64,000 nucleotides of DNA from Paraspadella gotoi (taxonomy: Eukaryota; Chaetognatha), in contig CM119263.1 in the NCBI GenBank assembly GCA_051294375.1, positions 6,611,645 to 6,675,644 on the forward strand. The letters run 5' to 3'. Both the position numbers and the translations under genes were made by a program. The notes below the pieces were generated by a model. That model was given only the letters and a program-made list of their open reading frames with translations. It did no database searches and was not told where the DNA came from. This document shows, piece by piece, positions 40,436 to 53,897 of this stretch (position 1 is its first letter; every line of letters begins with the position of its first letter).

Positions 40436-40624
40436 GACTGATGGGATTTCGACGATTCGGCGATTTGGGCGGAGGCGACGAGCGAACCTCCAAGGAAGAG
40501 CAAGCCCTCACCTCTCTAGTCATCACCGCCTTCGTCGCCCTCGCTCTCCATCTCGGATGATCGTCTACTTCTGGCTTAAGATTAATGTCGCCTCTGTGGG
40601 GGAGGAATGTGCAACTTAACGGTT

Positions 40625-40669
<45 letters not shown>

Positions 40670-40700
40670 GAGAGAGAGAGAGAGAGAAGAGAGTGGGGGG

Positions 40701-40765
<65 letters not shown>

Positions 40766-40815
40766 AAAGAGAGGGGAAAAGACTGAGGAAAGGAAAGAAA
40801 TAGAGATATAAAAAA

Positions 40816-40852
<37 letters not shown>

Positions 40853-40853
40853 A

Positions 40854-40889
<36 letters not shown>

Positions 40890-41752
40890 AAAGAAGAAAG
40901 AAAGAACTCCTCCTCCTCCTCCGATGAAGAAGCAGCAATTTAAAAAAACAAAAGGTAATCGTAATCAATGAATTAATTGAATTAATTGAATTGAATAGAG
41001 CAGACGACGAGAGAAACGAATTCATTCGGAATCACAAGGAGAAGACGAAATCCCGTCGGCATTTCCTCTGCCTCGATCCGGCAAGTCCTACGCCGATGTC
41101 TACGCGGCGGAAAGGAATCGCAAAGCAATACGTCAATCGGATGAACAGGGTATGTTGAACAGTTGAAGAATATATTAAATCAATAAGATCAATCAATCAA
41201 TGAATTTATTATATATCGATTACTAATTAATCTAAAAAAAACAACCAATCAATCAAATCATTATCCAATCAAATGATAAATTGGGTAATCAATTAATCAA
41301 GTTGATTTAATGAAATAACTATCATCCATCAATCTATAAATCAATTAAATGAATAGAACAAATCAAGGAAATATAATCAATCAATCAATTAATCAATCAA
41401 TCAATCAGTCAATCAATCAATCAATCAATCACCAATCAACCAATCAATCAATCAATCAAAAAACAAATCGGATCCTCCTCCAGCGACGGACTTCTCCGTC
41501 TCGATCGACGACGACGGACTCCAAGTTGGATGCTCTTCTCCGATGCGGTCGATCTTCGAGCGACCTCTTCGAACATCTCCGCGTCGACGGTCCGGCCTAA
41601 ACTCTGCGCGGATCCCCTCCTCTTTTCACGGTCGATCCAACTGGCGGCGTCATTCCCGAATCTCCAATCGTCGTCTTTTCGCTAAAAGCGGGGTCGGCAA
41701 CGCGGATTCGAACTTGGCGCCGTCAAGTCTGACAACGGCGCCGGAAATGCCG
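40436..41752 (+). CDS. Gene D: Arg/Ser-rich fragmentary gene, unknown function
   Basis: Two exons are well supported. 40999-41149 follows TTGAATAG and encodes REKRIHSESQGEDEIPSAFP and then GKSYADVYAAERNRKAIRQS. 41484-41752 follows TCCTCCAG, starts ATDFSVSIDDDGLQVG, runs through an Arg/Ser-rich segment and ends APEMP before GTGAGG. They join in phase 1 through G|GTATGT. An upstream exon at 40436-40562 after TTTTATTCAG is possible (frame TIRRFGRRRRANLQGRASP), but its donor (GTCTAC) is weak. Neither start nor stop is in hand. Downstream sequence is repeats, so the rest of the gene, if real, lies past 44 kb or is missing. Confidence 0.5.
40628..40903. repeat. (GA)n and (GAAA)n
   Basis: GA tracts at 40628-40763 and GAAA at 40818-40903, inside the presumed gene D intron. 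Confidence 0.9.
41376..41459. repeat. (AATC)n
   Basis: Tetranucleotide array directly before the acceptor of the 41484 exon of gene D. Confidence 0.85.
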
Positions 41753-41825
41753 GTGAGGACAGGAGAAGAAAGAAAAAAAGAAAAGAAAAAAATCTTAAAA
41801 GCATAAAGATCGAGCCGCTTTCGAT

Positions 41826-42055
41826 AGTAACCAAATATGATGCGATGATAACCAAATATTGATCGATAATAACCAAATATTGACGCGATGAAACCAATAA
41901 TTGATGCGATGATAACAAAATGACTGATGGATGATAATCAAATGATTGATGCGATGATAGTCATTCATTGATATGATGATAATCATTCATTGATACGATG
42001 ATAGTCATTCATTGATGCGATGATGTGATTCATTGACGCGCTGAATCATTCATCG
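41826..42055. repeat. 22-bp minisatellite
   Basis: About ten imperfect copies of a 22-bp unit like TAGTCATTCATTGATGCGAT plus GA. The left-hand copies carry AACCAAATATT in place of GTCATTCATT. It is noncoding. Confidence 0.8.
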
Positions 42056-42090
42056 TAAATAAAAACAAACAAATGCGTGTATATGAGTGA

Positions 42091-42091
42091 A

Positions 42092-42163
<72 letters not shown>
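42091..42163. repeat. (GA)n
   Basis: GA tract ending the 22-bp minisatellite region. Similar tracts at 42343-42428, 42756-42833 and 43272-43300 belong to the local repeat family. Confidence 0.9.
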
Positions 42164-42164
42164 G

Positions 42165-42336
42165 CTGGACAGTTTTCCCGCCAACGAAACGCGCATTATT
42201 AGGTCTCTCTCGTTTATATAAAGAATAATCAGAATTTTTAGAAAAAAAATCCACGAAAATCTCGGATGTAAATTTTGTGATTTTGTATTGAGAAAAAAGC
42301 GCGGAATAAATGGCGATAATAAAAGTTTTTAGAAGG

Positions 42337-42369
<33 letters not shown>

Positions 42370-42370
42370 G

Positions 42371-42408
<38 letters not shown>

Positions 42409-42751
42409 AGGGAGGGAGAGTGAGAAAGAGAGAGAAGAGAGTTTTTCCCACCAACGAGACGCATTATTAGGTCACTTTCGTTTATATCGGTTATCCGTTG
42501 CCTCGCAACGGCGTCGTGAAATTGGGTCTATGTTGATTTTTTTTTATACACGTAACGCGTTATTAGGTCATGTTCCTCAACATTGTTACTTGTTGCTCTC
42601 CGCAACGACCACGAAATCTAGGTTAAGTAAGTTATTGTATTTTGGGATTTTGTATTGAGATAAAATAATAAATGGCGATAATAAAAGTTTTAGAAGGAAA
42701 AAATCCACGAAAATCTCGGAATAAATGGCGATAATAAAAGTTTTTAGAAGG

Positions 42752-42824
<73 letters not shown>

Positions 42825-43435
42825 AGATAGAGAGAAAAAGATTGTTTCTTTTTTAAGGAAGAAACCAGACCGAGGTCAAATTTAATATTTGCATATTTAA
42901 TTAATTTATAAATAGTTATCACAACTCAAATAATTATTATTTAAAAAAAAGTTAAAAATGATTAAATATATACACTAAAAATATTTATAAATTTAATAAT
43001 AGTACAAATTATCAGAATAACAAAAAAAGTAATGTTTAATTTGACTATAATCTCTCTTATCAACTCCTATTTTAGATATAATTTGCCAATAGTGGGCCAA
43101 CGCGTCCAAAGTTGCAATAATAAATAAAAACAATTTTTTTTTTTATAATGTGATGCATGCAATATAATTATTCGGCGAAAGTGCTGCATATATAATGGTC
43201 ACATTAAGCTGATTTATATGTGATAATGCATATCATTATAAGTTATTCTTCATTTTTTTAAAAAAATAAATAAGAGAGAGAGAGAGAGAGAGAGAGAAAG
43301 AAAAAGAAAACCGAATTTCTTTCCAATTATATCTCAGATATAAATTTGGGGATTTTATTGAAAAAAAAAAGCGCGGAATAAATGGCGATAATAAAAGTTT
43401 TGAGAAGGAAAAAAATAATCAGAATTATTCAAAAA
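42165..43435. repeat. Local repeat family ending in (GA)n
   Basis: The module AATGGCGATAATAAAAGTTT plus a short A/G-rich tail recurs near 42310, 42670, 42726 and 43381. In most copies it runs into a (GA)n tract. A second module with GCATTATTAGGTC...TCGTTTATAT recurs near 42190 and 42465, with a weaker copy near 42560. These look like local duplications of one spacer unit. No gene is seen. Confidence 0.7.
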
Positions 43436-44468
43436 ACGAACGATCGTACAGAGTGAGAGAGACAGAAAGACAGAAAGAGAGAGAAAGAGAGACAGAAAGA
43501 GAAAAAGAGAGACAAAGAGACAGAAAGAAAGAGAAAGCTGGAAGCCAGCTGAACAGTCACTGCAGAACCTGAACTCGTTTTTTAAGGGTTCAGAAAAAGC
43601 AGCAACTGACAAATATAGGAAAGAAAATCTATATATAATTTAAAAGAAATAAAAGAAAGGCAAAAATATGTTACAATTGTTTACAATTGGAAAATTTTTC
43701 CAATTTCTTCCAAATCGCAGCTTGTAAAAGATTTAATTTATATTTGTATTAAAAATTAAGATATAGCTTCTCATTAAAAAAATCCTTTGAGTTCCCATTT
43801 TTATTAAAAATTTAAAACAAATTTTTGAATTTCATCTTCAATATTATATACTGCAATATGTAAATTAGATTAAAGCATTTCTATATACTAATTTGGATAT
43901 TATAAGGAGTACTTTAATCTCATTTGCATATTGCAGTAAATCATAATGAAGTGGAAATTCAAACAAAAAATACTTAAATCCAAATGTAATATGAAAATAT
44001 CACAGCTATTTCAAGATGAAAAGCCATATCTAAATTTTTAACTTACTATGATCGCACACTTTTGTAAAATTTATCATAATTCATAATAATTTTTATTTTA
44101 AAAAAAACGGTAAGTCACAGCCAAACCTATAAAAGCGTAGTAGTTTTTATATACAAAAACAGCGTGACGGACGACGACGACGACGACGACTACGTCACAA
44201 AGAAGCAACCCTAAAACATTATAGAGCCTGACGCCGCTTCCGCCGGTCAAGGCTCGATAAAAAAGAAAGAAAGAAAGAATGTAAAATGAATTTAAAAAAT
44301 GACAAAAGATAGGTTATTTGATAGTTTTTTAATTTCTAATTTTTAATTTTTAATTATTTACTAATTCCTAAATGAATAAAGAAAATTACCAAAGATAGGT
44401 TAATTGTTTTGTATTTTACTAATTTCATTAGTTAAAAGTTCAATACTATTAATTTTTGAAATCTTAGA

Positions 44469-44993
44469 CCCGTCGCAAGCCGTCCAACATCCATCAGAAG
44501 CGCCGTTACTTTTGACAGTGTCTTCGGCATTAGCGGTCCCAACGGTGTTAGCGACAGGCTCGTTAGCACCAGTAACGGTGGCGCCAACGTTGTTTACGCA
44601 AACTGGTTTTGAGCAATCTATTGATACAAAAATATGTGGCACTATCGTGAAGCGAATCTCTAGAAAGACAACGTCATTCAAAAGTTACCACGCAAAAGAA
44701 TTGAAGAATTAAAGTCATTATATAAAGTCACAAGCATCTTAATTTTCCTAATTTTTTATAAGTCATTCCTTTTTGAGACTGGCTATTTTTGATTTTACTC
44801 AGTGAATCAAATTATTTTTTACTATTCTATATGTATATGCTGTTTTTTTTTCATTATTTCAGTTGAAGTCGAAGCTCCTTTCATGAAATACTTTTTGTTC
44901 GACGGAAAGCGAGTATATGCCAACACTGACATCTACCAACTGACTGTCATAACTAAAGAAGACCAAAAATCAAGATTATGTTTTTGTTATAGT
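44469..44993 (+). CDS. Candidate two-exon fragment, unknown
   Basis: After ATCTTAG, a frame at 44470-44608 gives PSQAVQHPSEAPLLL and APVTVAPTLFTQT. It can splice at ACTG|GTTTTG to 44864, after TTTCATTATTTCAG, in phase 1, giving VEVEAPFMKYFLFDGKRVYA and NTDIYQLTVITKEDQKSR. The second exon looks protein-like. The first could equally be a chance frame, since two other frames of the same stretch are also open. It could be a distal part of gene D or a separate gene. Confidence 0.25.
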
Positions 44994-45299
44994 ATTTATG
45001 AATATATTTCGAAAAAAAAAATGTTTTATCTACCAATAAGAAAAACCATGATAACCTTAGAATATTAATATTCAAGTTCGGAAAAGTACCAAATACCAGT
45101 TAAAACTAACCGAGTTTAACAACAAGTTTTTTTTTTTTTTAAGTTACAAAAAAGCTGAAATTTAATAAAATAAGATCTGGGTGTATCTTTTACTTTTACA
45201 TACTTAAATCTTTTATTTTTCGTTATAATACAGACATCACATCAGTTTAATTCTATTTGAGGCATTCCATGCTTATTGTACGGTTTTAAATCCTAACGC

Positions 45300-46952
45300 G
45301 TTAAAAAAATTTATATTTGGAATATAAAGGCTTTAATGTTCAGACTTTTTTCAGTAACCGGAATGGCCGTTCGTCTCCGGTTTGCTCGTTCGGCTCCGAC
45401 GGATTTTTCGAGCCTGTCAGACTCGAAAGCACAGAAAAGTTTTTTTGTACGAGGATTTTTCGAACGCAGTCTGAAGGGGGAGTTCCGGCCGAATCAACAA
45501 GAGCAATGGCGCCTCGTCCTAGACTTTTCCTGCAATTCCCCCTTCATTCGATTCGAGATCTATTCTATGCGGGTGGTGGTTTCAACCATCAGGGAAAAGC
45601 CGAGTAACGATTCAGTCTGTTGATTTAACGTTACTTCTCCTGAAACGACTGGCTCCCTACCAAAGATACGAGGCAACGAGGCAAGTTGGTATGGCAGCTG
45701 TGAGTTAGATTCGAACCCGCGGAGGGAGTCGGGAAAAGAGGAAAGAAAGCAAAAGATGAGGAGGAGGGGAAGGAGGAAGAGGAGGTGGAACTCGAGCAAA
45801 AAGAGGAGGATGAGGAGAGGAGCCTTCGACTAACTATAGTTTAACATGTGAGCCAGCGCTGACGACTGATGGCCGAGACGGCATCGGAGCCACAATTTCC
45901 TCCAAGACGAGGCGACAGTTATTTTTTTAAGTCTCCTTACATCCCTTACTTTCAAACGAAAACCCTCGCAGTTTCCTAGTTTTCCGATAAAAACGTAAAG
46001 TTCCCAAAATGTAAAAATATCCAAGAATTAATCGTAATTTGGGCCGGCCTCGGCTCGAAAAAAAATGAAGTAAAATAAAAGAAAAATCGGGAAGAAATGT
46101 TGCTGAGGAATACAAGTTTTATGTTATGACTTGAATTATGGGTAAGGCTTTGCGCTGCCTCGGTCCGAATTCTCTTCGCAGGCTGGGAACAAAGAAGGAC
46201 AGAATCTAATGCCTCACTCACTTTGCCTACAGGCTATCTTGGGCGCCAGTTCCCAATGCTAATGACCCGAGCCGCTGGCGAGGTGAATAGAGGAGAACGA
46301 GGGAAGAGAGCGGAGACCGAAACTAAGCGAATAGAAATCCTGGACGAGGTGAACGATGACGCGGTTAACGAAAAAAACCTCGAGAGAAGTTCAATAAAAC
46401 TATTTTATTTTTAAAACGTTAAACAAAAGAGAGAAAGAGAGAGAGAGAGAAAGAACGAGGCTGGTTGAATACCTGACCAATGCGCCCATTTTGCAACCGA
46501 GCTTTTTTTCTTCTGTTTTATTTCATAAAGAGAATAAGAAATTAGTATTTAAAATTGCCTTTCGAACGAATTTCATCGCAGGAGGAACTTGGCTCATCTT
46601 CATCCGCTTACGGAAGAAAAAAAATAAAAACTATGCATAAAGTTTCATTCATCGTTCTAAAAAGGAGGGAGAGGCGGGGGTGGCGGAAGGGGGGAAGGGT
46701 GTGTTTGGGGAAGCGCCTTCTGAAGCGAAAGCGACCAATAACGATGAAAAAGTTTTTCAACGTTATCTCCGAGAAAAGGAATCTCCGAAGTCGGGAGAAA
46801 GAGAGGAGAGGAAAGAAGAGAAGAGAAGAGAGAGAAAATTTCCATCTTTTTCTCACTTAGGAGTCTCGCTCGTCACGTGGTTTGACCCAGCGGCATGGCG
46901 GTACACAAAAGTTGGATCTTGCAGTCAAAACTTCCATGTCCCTAGTTTCCCG

Positions 46953-46989
<37 letters not shown>

Positions 46990-49900
46990 CTCTCTCTCTC
47001 CTCTCTGTGCCTGACTTCTCATTTTTTCTCTCCCATCATTGGTCAAGAACGCGGAGACACTTCCAAGTTCTCCGAAAGAAAAAACCCACGAAGGTCACTG
47101 ACTGAGACGAATCGATCAGCTGCTTTTTATTGTGATTGTGAATTATCCCTGATGAAAACCTAAACTGAAAGTGTCGACCTTTGATAATTTGAGGACAAAC
47201 GTCTCGACGCTCTTCAGAAAAGGTCGCATCGATGTTCGCCGAAAAATTCTAAATAGCAATATTAATACGATAATATTTATATTAGGTCCGTTTATAATGG
47301 TTGTACTAAATGGTATTCTCAAGCATTCTTTTTAAACTGTTCTCAAACAATAAACACATCTTAGATTTTTGCTCTAGAATATTCATTTGGTTCTCGTCTA
47401 TGCAGCGTGATGGCTCTTTTAAAGCATTTATTCGCTCATTTACGTGAATAGAGATAAATCAAAGGTAGGTTGCTAAAAAATTCCTCTAAAGAGGTTGATA
47501 TATCTCCACCCTAAAGTAACAGACTTATATCCGATATCGGATGTGGAACCATAATGTAGAAAATGTTTATTGAGAGAAAATCTTCAGCATTTGCAATTTA
47601 GGTATCAATTAAATTTCACAAAACTTTCAGATGTGGCCCTGGAATGACATAAATGGAAGATTGGTCGTCTGAAATGTCCGATCATGTCCCATCCTGTCGA
47701 AGAATGACGCTTTGTTGTTGTTGTTGTTGTTGGGATGAAAAACATGAGAGGATTTTTATCATTCGCCGCCAAAGGCGAAGAGAAGGAAAAACTCGGTGAT
47801 TCGAATTCTTGGTGAAAAACGAGGGAGATTTTTTCGACGTAATCAAATCGATTGAGTTTTGATTAGAAATTCCCGGAAAATGTTGTATTTAACTTATATA
47901 AGACTCTCTGGCTTCATAGAGGAGTTGTCAATAATCTAATTCTCGTTAAATATGGCAAATGAAGTTCGGGGCGAAATTAAAAAAAGGAAATATGAGAAAG
48001 CTTTATCTTAAAAGTTCTTTTAGAACAGTGTTGGTATATTCGTGCATGTATGTTGCGGTATATTTATGAAAAGTGTCGCAGACATCAAATTTTCTTTTAT
48101 AAATGGTTTATTTTGTTTGCAGCGTTAGATTTTTTTCATTCCTTAACCTCAGGCTAAACACGTTTTTTTTTTTCTCTAATCAACCATTTTGCAATGCCCA
48201 CTACTCAATGAGATAACTTGACTCTTTTGGTCTTTATTATTGAAATATATTTGTACCGAAGTTACTTCGGGGAAATTTAAACGGGAAAAATTCTTCTCCT
48301 CTAAAAATACCTTCTCCTCGCCAGCATTTTTCTTATCTCTTTTTGTTACAAGCCCCCTTTTTAGCAGCCCGAGTTAGTTGCTGGCGGGAGGGCGCCTATC
48401 AAAGGCGTTGAATTTTGGACGAGGCAACGTGGCTGTTATTTTACACCTTTGTCAAACGAGAGGAGAAGAGAGAAAAAATATCGTGCCTCGTGCCGGAAAC
48501 CAACGGACTCATCAATGTTGCGTACTTCAACCCTCGCCTTTTCCTTCCCCGTCATGGCAGCTTGGTATAGCATTCAGTTTCAGCTCTCAAACCCGTGATC
48601 CCTCCTCGGTGTATTGAACCAGTTGGAAAAGGAGCGAGGCGAGTTTTTGCTTCGCTCCACAACGAGGATATCTCGAAAGGCGGCCAAAGTAGTTAGAGAG
48701 CCCTTAGAATCTTGCAAAGGGCTCCTCGTGTTGGAGACTATCGGGGCGAACGGTTTAAAGGCTTTGAAACAGAGTTGCGTAGCCGCCGTTCATCTCCGGA
48801 ACGAGGATTTGGCGATTCCCAGCAAAAGTAGTTGAGGCACCATCAACCGCTTTTTCTGTGGTGCCTCGTCGAAATTCTATCGGTTTCGTTTTTCTCAGTC
48901 GAAGGCCTCGGCTCCTCGTCTCCTTGGATATGTCTCATCAGTACGGTGGAAAGAAGAGTTAGAATCTAGAAACGGAATAACAGTGAAGGCTCTAGAAGGC
49001 TAGCCTCGAATAAGGGAGACCTAAATTCTGAGGCTTCCTATAGGCCGAGAGAGGCGAGAGATGCAATTCCCGTTTTTAGTTTTCCCGAACAGCGTCGCAA
49101 AAGATTTTCCAACGGTATCGTACTATGCCAACGTAATTATTAAATTGGGCCGACGCATAAATGCATTGGCGTCTCGTCGGGACCAGAAAGACTTTGGCTA
49201 ATGAAGGGAATACGAATGAATGAAGATCGATAGCGCGAAAAGTTTTAAAATATTTTCCTGCTTTTCATGAAATAATGACGGAACGAGAAAAATTCCTCAT
49301 TTCTTTTCCGTACGATATTAAAAGTAGGGTTATATTTATTTCAGTGCTGATTTCCGTGCAGCGTATTTGTAAATTTAACAATCATTGATTGATTAGCAAC
49401 AAACTCATTAGCTTTACGTTAGCACTAAATACGTACTTAGTGAAAATTCTTTGATAACGAGGTTGCGCGAGTTGGCAATAACCCGAATGCAGCAGAATGT
49501 AATTTCCTGAAAAGCGCTATCGTCGTTTTCCACGGCTAAGTGTGACAACAATGCAACCTAGCCAACTTTCACGACAGATAAGGAACTCGGTTATTCCGGC
49601 GCTCAAACCTAGTTCAAGGTGGGATTTCCATTTTCTTCTTCCATCCCTCCATCATGAATGAGGATTTTGTTTCCACGCCCTTAGTCTTCTTGTTGTTACC
49701 ACGTGACCGCTGACTGGAGCGACGACGATGATGAGGGGGCTTAGGGCGGGATCGAGGGCGGTAAGGCGAAACTTAGAAAAAAAAATACAATTTTGTTTTG
49801 AAATTCGTTTTAATTAAAAAAAAAAAGAAGAAATTGAGAGCTTTATTAGCTTTATGCTCTCTTTCGGAACCCATCATCCATCGGTCGATGTTTACCTCGG

Positions 49901-50600
49901 GACCTTGACACGAATATAAGTTACCCTCGGATTTCTCCTGATATTTTTTTGTCTTTTTTTGTTTCGTAAGTTCGAGCCCCCGCGAGGCATCGATCATTGA
50001 TAGTGAACCTCGATAAGATCGTTGCTAATTCCGGCCCTAATTCATGAACGTAATTCTTGTTTTTAAGAAACATCAGCTGTTACTTTTTTGCGGCAAATTG
50101 GCGGGCTTTTGTCACGATCCGGCCTCGGAGGATCGTTTTTTAATTCAAGGTCGGGTGGCGGAATCCCTGGAACTTTAATCGGAGATCGGATCCAATCGAA
50201 TTATCAGAGAGTCCTGGAAGTTGGACTTTGGCTGGCAAAAACGGAAAGATGAACCGATTGTTCAATGCGCATCCAAACGTCGCGACGACCCGTTTCCCTT
50301 TTTCAATTCGGTTAATCGAGGGACAAAAGTCATTTACATGCTTAAAAATATTACCGACAAGTCGTCGGACAAGACGAAAGATCTTTGCCTGACTCACACT
50401 ATTTGGACTGAGTAATCTACTTCTAAAAAAAACTAAGGTAAATTTATCAAGAGTTATGACAGTTTCGTTATTTTCATGTACTGCATTGCCTCATAAAACG
50501 CGGAAATAGCTAAAAAAATTTTATAATTCTGCAAATGGATTTTAAAATATATAAAATATATTCTAATTTAAAGCGTTCATCAAACACTATTTCAAATGAA
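45300..50600. other. Long spacer upstream of ARID1, no gene supported
   Basis: AT-rich stretches alternate with GC-richer patches near 45.34-45.9, 46.2, 48.4-48.9 and 50.1-50.4 kb. Several ORFs of 60-100 codons lie in the patches, but none has convincing splice sites or a recognisable product. The hexamers ACGAGG and CCTCGT recur unusually often. A TTCGAACCC pol III-like box occurs near 45711. Confidence 0.5.
46953..47010. repeat. (CT)n
   Basis: Interrupted CT microsatellite in the spacer upstream of ARID1. Confidence 0.85.
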
Positions 50601-50719
50601 ACAGGCTAAGTTTAAAATAAAAAGGGGTGTTAAAAAACATATCCCCTCTTTTTTCTCATTTCTTTCTTTTCGCTCTCTCTCTCTCTCCCTCTTTCTCGTG
50701 GTTCTTGGCTCGGCATGGC

Positions 50720-50926
<207 letters not shown>

Positions 50927-50929
50927 AGG

Positions 50930-51422
50930 CTTTGGGCTTTGGCGTCGTCGCCGCGGCCGTCGTGGTTTTCGTCGTCGGATCCTTGGTCGTCGTGTCCGTC
51001 TCCGTCGTTCGTGTGAGCGTCGAGTTTGTCGTCGTGGCTCGGTTCGCCTTGCCACCGAAGAGAAGAGAGAGAGAAAGAGGAGAATTTCGCTCGTTGCCGA
51101 TTCGCCGAACCAAGCCGAGAGAGAGAGCGAGAGAGAGAGACGGAGAAAGAAAAACCACCGCCATTTTTCTCGACTCCCGAATTTCGTCGATTTTAAATTC
51201 GCTTTTCTGCAACGAAGAAAAAAGGAAAAGCTACGTACGTCCAAGACGGAGACGCCTAAACGAGGCTGGATTATCGGAGACGTTGGACGATCCTTTGGAA
51301 GGCTTTTTTTCGGCCGCCGCAGACAGAAAAAAAATCGCTCAAGTAGAACGGCGATATCGCCCTTCTCTCTTCGTCGTCGTCGTCGTCGTCCTCTTCGACT
51401 GCAAATTTTCGATATATTATTG
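50930..51422 (+). promoter_or_regulatory. Probable promoter / noncoding exon 1 of ARID1
   Basis: A GC- and CpG-rich island follows a (GA)n tract. It contains CGTCGTCGTC runs and ends at a strong donor (TTG|GTGAGT, exon edge 51422). The next acceptor in good context is 53830, which leads into the ARID1 start exon. The 276-codon ORF running through the island is made mostly of (GA)n-encoded RE repeats and is not taken as coding. The transcription start cannot be placed from sequence. Confidence 0.5.
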
Positions 51423-52859
51423 GTGAGTTTTCCATTTTTTCTCATTGAATTGACGCTGAATTCCCTTACGGATCATGATGATACTTTTAGTTGTATTTAG
51501 GTAGTAATAACAATTTCTCATGTACTGATAAAAGGTAAAATGTAAAGCCAGATCTCGTTGCAAGTATGCGGTTGTAACGTCTTTTTTTTTTTCTTTGCCA
51601 ACTGAAGAATAATTTTCGCTTCGTTCTCTTATTTCTACTGATTTTTATATTAATAATTTTCATAACTTAATCGACTGCTTTTTTATCAACAAGATATGTA
51701 GTTGAACAGTGTTTCGTTGTATTTTTATCGGAAGTGGTGATGGCTTCAGTCTTTTGTTAGAAAAGTTGAAACCCTTTAAATCTTTTAACTTTGGTTTTCT
51801 TATGTGAATATTTTCCTTTCATCTAAATAAAATAAATTAAGTTGTTAGTTGCTTTGTAAAAAAATTTAGGATTTTGTCAGGAAGTTATCCATTCAGATTT
51901 TAAAAAATCCAAATTACTTCGGAAAAAACGGTGGAAATGGATATTATAAATGGTTTCGGGATCAAAGTAAAATATTATTCGTTTTAGTTATGGAATAATA
52001 TCATAATAATAAATGCTAAAGATAACCCTCTATCTATGGATTTAAATTTTCTAATCTATTGTTGAACCCTACTCAATTTTCATATTTAAACGTTTATAAA
52101 CCAAAATTTAAAGATTTTTGCAATGAAGAAAGGTTTTTTAACAGAAATTTGTTACATTTGCCGGTATTTAATGTTTTTTTTAGTGGAAATAGAACAGATT
52201 TTAGGTCTCATTGTTTTTTTCATGTTATATGTTAAGAAAGCATAACTTTGTGGCAAAACACCAAATGGGAAAGAGTTTCTAAGACTTTACTTCCATTGAG
52301 CATCCTTAAAATTTTTAATTTTATTTTTCATTGATTTAACCAGTTTTAATGAAAAAATATTAATATGTTGTAGCCATATTATTGATGAAAAAGGAATTAA
52401 AAATAAAATGGGGTAAAATTTTGCATTCGCCGACTAAGATTTTTACTTATGTATAAAAATTTTATTATTAAAAAATGGTAAAAGTTATTACTTAATTATT
52501 CTGAACCGTTTTGATTCTAATTATAATTAATTATAAACCATTCTTAAATCTTTTTTAATACAAACAGTGGAGGCGAATGTAAAATAAAGCCAAAAATAGG
52601 TTTTTTTAGGTAATCGTTCTTACCGAAAATTGAATTGTTCTATCATCATATAAGCTTTACCATCAGAGTTTTACAATAAGATTTTTATTTCAGAATAGTT
52701 TCTCTCATCAGTAAATGTTTATCATTTTTGAGGAATAAATTGGTGAAGGTCAGGACTTTACAAGCAAGTTTATGCCCGTTGAAAGTTACTATTAGACGAC
52801 CCAGTTTAAAGCAATAAATTTTTTTGGTAGAATTAAGACGAGATACAAGATTGATTTAA

Positions 52860-53100
52860 GACTGAAGAAATTCTATGCCGGGTCTTTGAACATTGTTGTG
52901 GTTGTGACGTCATCCTAACGTCACTTTCGTGGTGCGCTTGGCCGGCGATGAGTTTCCTGCAAGAATGGGACCAATAGAAGTAAAAATGGAGGCCAAACAT
53001 AAAGTTGCCGCGCACCCGGGGATCGTAGGAGGAAGGGGGTATGGGAGCGGGGGCGAAAGATGAAGGAAAAAAAGGGCGCGGACAAAGGAACGATTCTTTC
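52860..53100 (+). promoter_or_regulatory. GC-rich island with CRE and CCAAT in ARID1 intron 1
   Basis: This short GC-rich patch sits in very AT-rich intron. It holds a perfect cAMP-response element TGACGTCA (52905-52912) and a CCAAT box (52971-52975), followed by a G-rich stretch. An alternative promoter or intronic enhancer is possible; no TATA or start site is evident. Confidence 0.35.
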
Positions 53101-53829
53101 TTTGTCGATGATTATTAAATGAATAAAATTCGTTTCTGAGAAAATTAAATTATTTTTTAGTAAATTGTTTTTATATCTGGACTCAAATTTTTAACGAATC
53201 ACTGGAACTGTCAACATCTATTTGTATATAACAATAAATAAACTTAAATTTGACGTAATATAAAATTTACTTTATGTACGACGGCTTATGTGACGGAAAT
53301 TGTTATTGTGATCTTTTGCGTTTTTTTTTCACAATCATTAACGTTTTTACTCTTTTTTGAAATTAATTTAATATCTAAGAGTATGTGTGACAATTGAAAG
53401 AAATTGTAGTTTTTAGAGCTCTTATAATAATAATCTGTCATTATAATCACTTACAATATTTATGATAACCAGAGCTTTATAACTTGGCGACATCGGTCCT
53501 AAAGCTATGTAACCTCAACATGGGTTGACGGCAGGGGAAGGAGGCCGGCGGGAGAGAAAGGGCTTTTCCGGGGCCGGCCAAGCGAAGATAGAAAATTTAG
53601 CCGGCCCAACTCAATCGTGTTTCTCCTCAATGAGGAGTTTGGGATAAGGGGAAGAGGATGAGGTGGGAAACTGACTTAAACTGGGTTTGATCAGCTGATT
53701 TCCTTTCTTTCATTGTCCTAAGCCAAGTTTATATAAGACTCATTACGACCCACTAGTGACTGTAAAAAAATCCCCGTCTTTCAACTTCGTATACACCATT
53801 TTAATGTTATAAATATTACTGGTTTTTAG

Positions 53830-53897
53830 GATTGCAAACTGACAACCGAGTGGAATTTGAAGTAAATTATGACGCAAACGTCCAGCTTTTGACTTAG
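53830..53897 (+). other. 5'UTR part of ARID1 exon 2
   Basis: The acceptor TTTTTAG at 53823-53829 is followed by 68 untranslated bases and then ATG. An in-frame TGA precedes the ATG, so translation must start within this exon. Confidence 0.7.

Noticed and set aside
48614-48835. 73-codon plus-strand ORF in the spacer
   Set aside because: Protein-like composition but no splice support, no relatives recognised, and it lies in the CCTCG-rich patch.
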